Shown piece by piece: positions 6,635-8,884 of a stretch of DNA of 8,884 nucleotides. Source of the DNA: JBGSOW01 sp041738875 (GTDB lineage Bacteria > Patescibacteriota > Dojkabacteria > CALFHW01). Below the pieces are notes generated by a model. It was not told the origin of the DNA. It was given only the letters and a program-made list of their open reading frames with translations, and did no database searches. The stretch is taken from the NCBI GenBank assembly GCA_041738875.1, contig JBGSOW010000048.1, forward strand, positions 1 to 8,884. Reading direction: 5' to 3'. Made by a program: the position numbers and the translations under genes. Within the stretch, counting starts at the first letter, position 1. The number at the start of each line of letters is the position of its first letter.

Positions 6635-8884
6635 ATGAGCAACAAGCAAAACAGCAGCGTCTTTGCCAATATAACAAATGGATTAAAATGGTTATCCAAA
6701 TCAAAGCTCAGCCCGTTTCTTATGTTCATATTAATCGTATTCGTATTCGCACAGCTAGGCTCAACAATCACCTTTAGAGACTCGATAAGTACTATCTACG
6801 GCGCCCAAGTAAGCGGTAATACCGTTACCGACAACGGATTCACGGTAACGGTGAATAACAGTGTCGAAGGACAGTTTACTTTCGGAGATACCTTAAGTTA
6901 TTCCTTTGATGTTACTGCTCCAGCAGGTACAGACCTTACTGGTTGGGATTTTAGACTAGAAGACACATGGAGGTTTGACGTTATTGAACAAGGCTCAGAC
7001 ACTTTGTCTGGTTCTTCAGGACAAGTAAATTTTGATGTAATTACGACAAACATTTCTTCAAACGATATCCACTATGTTTCAATTACGATAAGTAACGACT
7101 CAAATCAAAAGGCTAATATTGTATATCCAATACACTCTATTACAAGAACTCCACAGCTCTCATTTACTCAATATACCGAAGGAGATTTCCTCCAGGATGT
7201 CATAACTTATGAATTTACAGCTACAGATCCTAGCCTAAACATTAACCAAGTCAATGCTCGAATTTCGCCTGTGTTTCAATCTCAAACTTGGGTGAGCTTT
7301 AATATCCCACCTCAAGATGGGAATTATGACAGTACTACCGAATCATTCTCGTTCTCAGTAGACACATCAGATAACCCAGTTTTCGACTTTAACGTCCCAC
7401 ATATTATGCAAATTGAGGTGTCAAATACAAATTGGGATGAGCAAATCTATCGATTTCATATAACTAAATTAGATCCAAATGCTCCAGCTCTCGGGTTTAA
7501 CTTTGATGCTACGTCAGAAGGCGATATTTACATTGATATGCTAAATGGTGGTGATGACACATTATTTGAAGGTGTAGTTGTTATGGAAGAAAATATAGAC
7601 ACAGTATCCTATACTATCGATGGTGGTTCTAACATGACTATCGCTGGAGGAAATTCTCAGACATCTGAGAATTTCCAACTAGATTATGGAAATATTAGTC
7701 CTGAGCCAACAATTGGTCAGGAATATACATTTATGTTTTACGCTGAGGACGAATCTTCCAATGAAATTCAGTCTGGACCATACAATATAACTTTCATAGA
7801 AGATACAACTGTTCCTGTTTTTGAAGATATACAAGTTTATAGAGGCTATATAACCGAAACAAATTTCACATATATAGTCAATGTAAATGACAATGAGACC
7901 TACTTAGACCCATTCTCTCTCAGCTATTCAATCAACTCCGATGACCCTGGTGACAGATTTCAGTTTTTCAATATAACCTGTGATGGACCTGATAACAACA
8001 ACGATACCTACAATGACAACGACTGTACAGTAGAACAGGCATTTAGTTCGTCTGACTTTGATACATTAGCTACTAATAATGTATTAAAATTTTATGCTAC
8101 AGACATCGCAGGAAATGAGGCTAGCGTTACTTATAACATAACCTTTCAAGAGCCAACACTTGAGGTATCAGCTATTGAGTTTTCAGAAGGGCAAATTAGT
8201 GCTAGCGAATTTATATACGAGGTATCTGCACAAGATCCAAATAGTACAGTTGAATCTTTCACATACAGAATAGATGATGGGAGTGAAACTGAATTTGATA
8301 GTTTAACAGACGAGGGCGGTGTGCTTACAGGTCTTGTAACATTCCAAAATACGGATTTTACACCTGGGAGCTATACAATCACTTTTACTGCAACAAATGC
8401 AGATAACATCCCTGTCACTTTATCTTATAACTTTGAAATAGTTGCTGATGAAACAGCTCCAGTGATTACAGTTTTGCAATCGGCCGAAGGAATTATAAAC
8501 ACGGATGAATTTACATATGAGATCTCAGCCACAGATAACAGTGGCACTGTCACGTCACTTACGTATGAAATAAATAATGAGGGTGAAGAAAATTTCGTGA
8601 ATCTTGATAATGACAATGGAACTCTTACAGGTCTTATTACATTCCAGCAAACTGATTTCGCAGTTGGTGAGTACACAATAACATTCTACGCCCGTGACGC
8701 AGCTAACAATGAAGAAACTGCCTCATTTAACTTCGAAGTAGTTGAATTGCCAGAAATTGAATTTACAACTACAACGACTGGTTTATCTAGTGCAGTTATT
8801 GAATTTGATGGAACTGCAAGCCATTCAAGCAATAACATAATTTCTGTAGCAATCAATGTTAACGATAGTGGTTACAGAGATATC
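6635..8884 (+). CDS. Large surface or secreted protein of tandem Ig-like domains (partial, 3' end outside window)
   Basis: An open frame of 750 codons that runs off the window without a stop. Residues 1-26 are polar with several lysines and are followed by a hydrophobic helix at about 27-47, so the N-terminus is a signal anchor or a signal peptide with a long basic region; a possible cleavage site is after YGA (55-57). The rest is Thr-, Ser-, Asn- and Asp-rich beta-sandwich-like sequence in roughly 100-residue modules starting near residues 58, 173, 281, 390, 507, 610 and 710. Recurrent elements are an SEG/TEG start, (F/I)xYExSAxD, and a closing YTITFxAxDxxxN. Two neighbouring modules form an exact 100-residue repeat. 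The only two cysteines (449 and 464) bracket an Asp/Asn-rich loop. This resembles adhesins and S-layer-associated proteins with Ig-like or cadherin-like repeats; I recognise no enzyme domain. A role in host attachment is plausible for an episymbiotic CPR cell but is inference. Confidence 0.85.
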   Translation, partial: MSNKQNSSVFANITNGLKWLSKSKLSPFLMFILIVFVFAQLGSTITFRDSISTIYGAQVSGNTVTDNGFTVTVNNSVEGQFTFGDTLSYSFDVTAPAGTDLTGWDFRLEDTWRFDVIEQGSDTLSGSSGQVNFDVITTNISSNDIHYVSITISNDSNQKANIVYPIHSITRTPQLSFTQYTEGDFLQDVITYEFTATDPSLNINQVNARISPVFQSQTWVSFNIPPQDGNYDSTTESFSFSVDTSDNPVFDFNVPHIMQIEVSNTNWDEQIYRFHITKLDPNAPALGFNFDATSEGDIYIDMLNGGDDTLFEGVVVMEENIDTVSYTIDGGSNMTIAGGNSQTSENFQLDYGNISPEPTIGQEYTFMFYAEDESSNEIQSGPYNITFIEDTTVPVFEDIQVYRGYITETNFTYIVNVNDNETYLDPFSLSYSINSDDPGDRFQFFNITCDGPDNNNDTYNDNDCTVEQAFSSSDFDTLATNNVLKFYATDIAGNEASVTYNITFQEPTLEVSAIEFSEGQISASEFIYEVSAQDPNSTVESFTYRIDDGSETEFDSLTDEGGVLTGLVTFQNTDFTPGSYTITFTATNADNIPVTLSYNFEIVADETAPVITVLQSAEGIINTDEFTYEISATDNSGTVTSLTYEINNEGEENFVNLDNDNGTLTGLITFQQTDFAVGEYTITFYARDAANNEETASFNFEVVELPEIEFTTTTTGLSSAVIEFDGTASHSSNNIISVAINVNDSGYRDI
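8162..8761 (+). repeat. Two tandem 300-bp repeats coding 100-residue Ig-like modules
   Basis: Units 8162-8461 and 8462-8761 align without a gap at exactly 300 bp. I count 45 identical residues of 100. The best-kept block is LTGL(V/I)TFQ(N/Q)TDF near the middle, followed by G(S/E)YTITF. Earlier modules of the same protein show the pattern only loosely, so these two are the most recent duplication visible. Confidence 0.85.

Noticed and set aside
8425..8676. Minus-strand frame opposite the surface protein repeats
   Set aside because: The plus frame is open for 750 codons with a repeated protein pattern; this is a shadow.

Overview
The window looks like a chromosomal piece of a Candidate Phyla Radiation (Patescibacteria) bacterium. 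The best evidence is the 16S rRNA gene on the minus strand. It matches bacterial landmarks (27F, 338, 806 and 926 sites) but carries sequence typical of CPR lineages: a strongly altered 530 loop and GAGCGCCTGGTTTAATTCG where most bacteria have GAGCATGTGGTTTAATTCG. My best guess is the Microgenomates/Katanobacteria/Dojkabacteria side of the radiation; I cannot settle it without a tree. Protein genes are AT-rich, use the standard code (TGA stops one gene), and lack Shine-Dalgarno sequences, although the 16S has an intact anti-SD.

Layout. Positions 1-92: nothing assignable. Positions 93-2703, minus strand: a three-gene ABC-2 exporter operon, read ATPase, permease, permease. The last permease has a one-base frameshift near its C-terminus. 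Positions 2704-4930, minus strand: a complete 16S transcription unit with extended -10 promoter, boxB/boxA-like leader elements, leader hairpins, the mature 16S (about 2975-4531), and a trailer with two UUCG hairpins. A 27-nt leader segment pairs with a trailer segment to form the processing stem. No tRNA, 23S or 5S follows, so the 16S stands alone. Positions 5072-6451, plus strand: a PIF1-like SF1B DNA helicase, divergent from the 16S. Positions 6635-8884, plus strand: the first 750 codons of a large membrane-anchored or secreted protein of tandem Ig-like domains, cut off by the window end. It includes two adjacent copies of an exactly 100-residue repeat.

The genes do not form one obvious system. 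The exporter and the surface protein both concern the cell envelope; the 16S and helicase are housekeeping. The most notable signals are in the RNA. The 530 loop, and the base pairs around the decoding site, have changed in pairs so that the fold is kept. Self-contained processing of an unlinked 16S is directly visible. No CRISPR array, insertion sequence or tRNA gene was seen.
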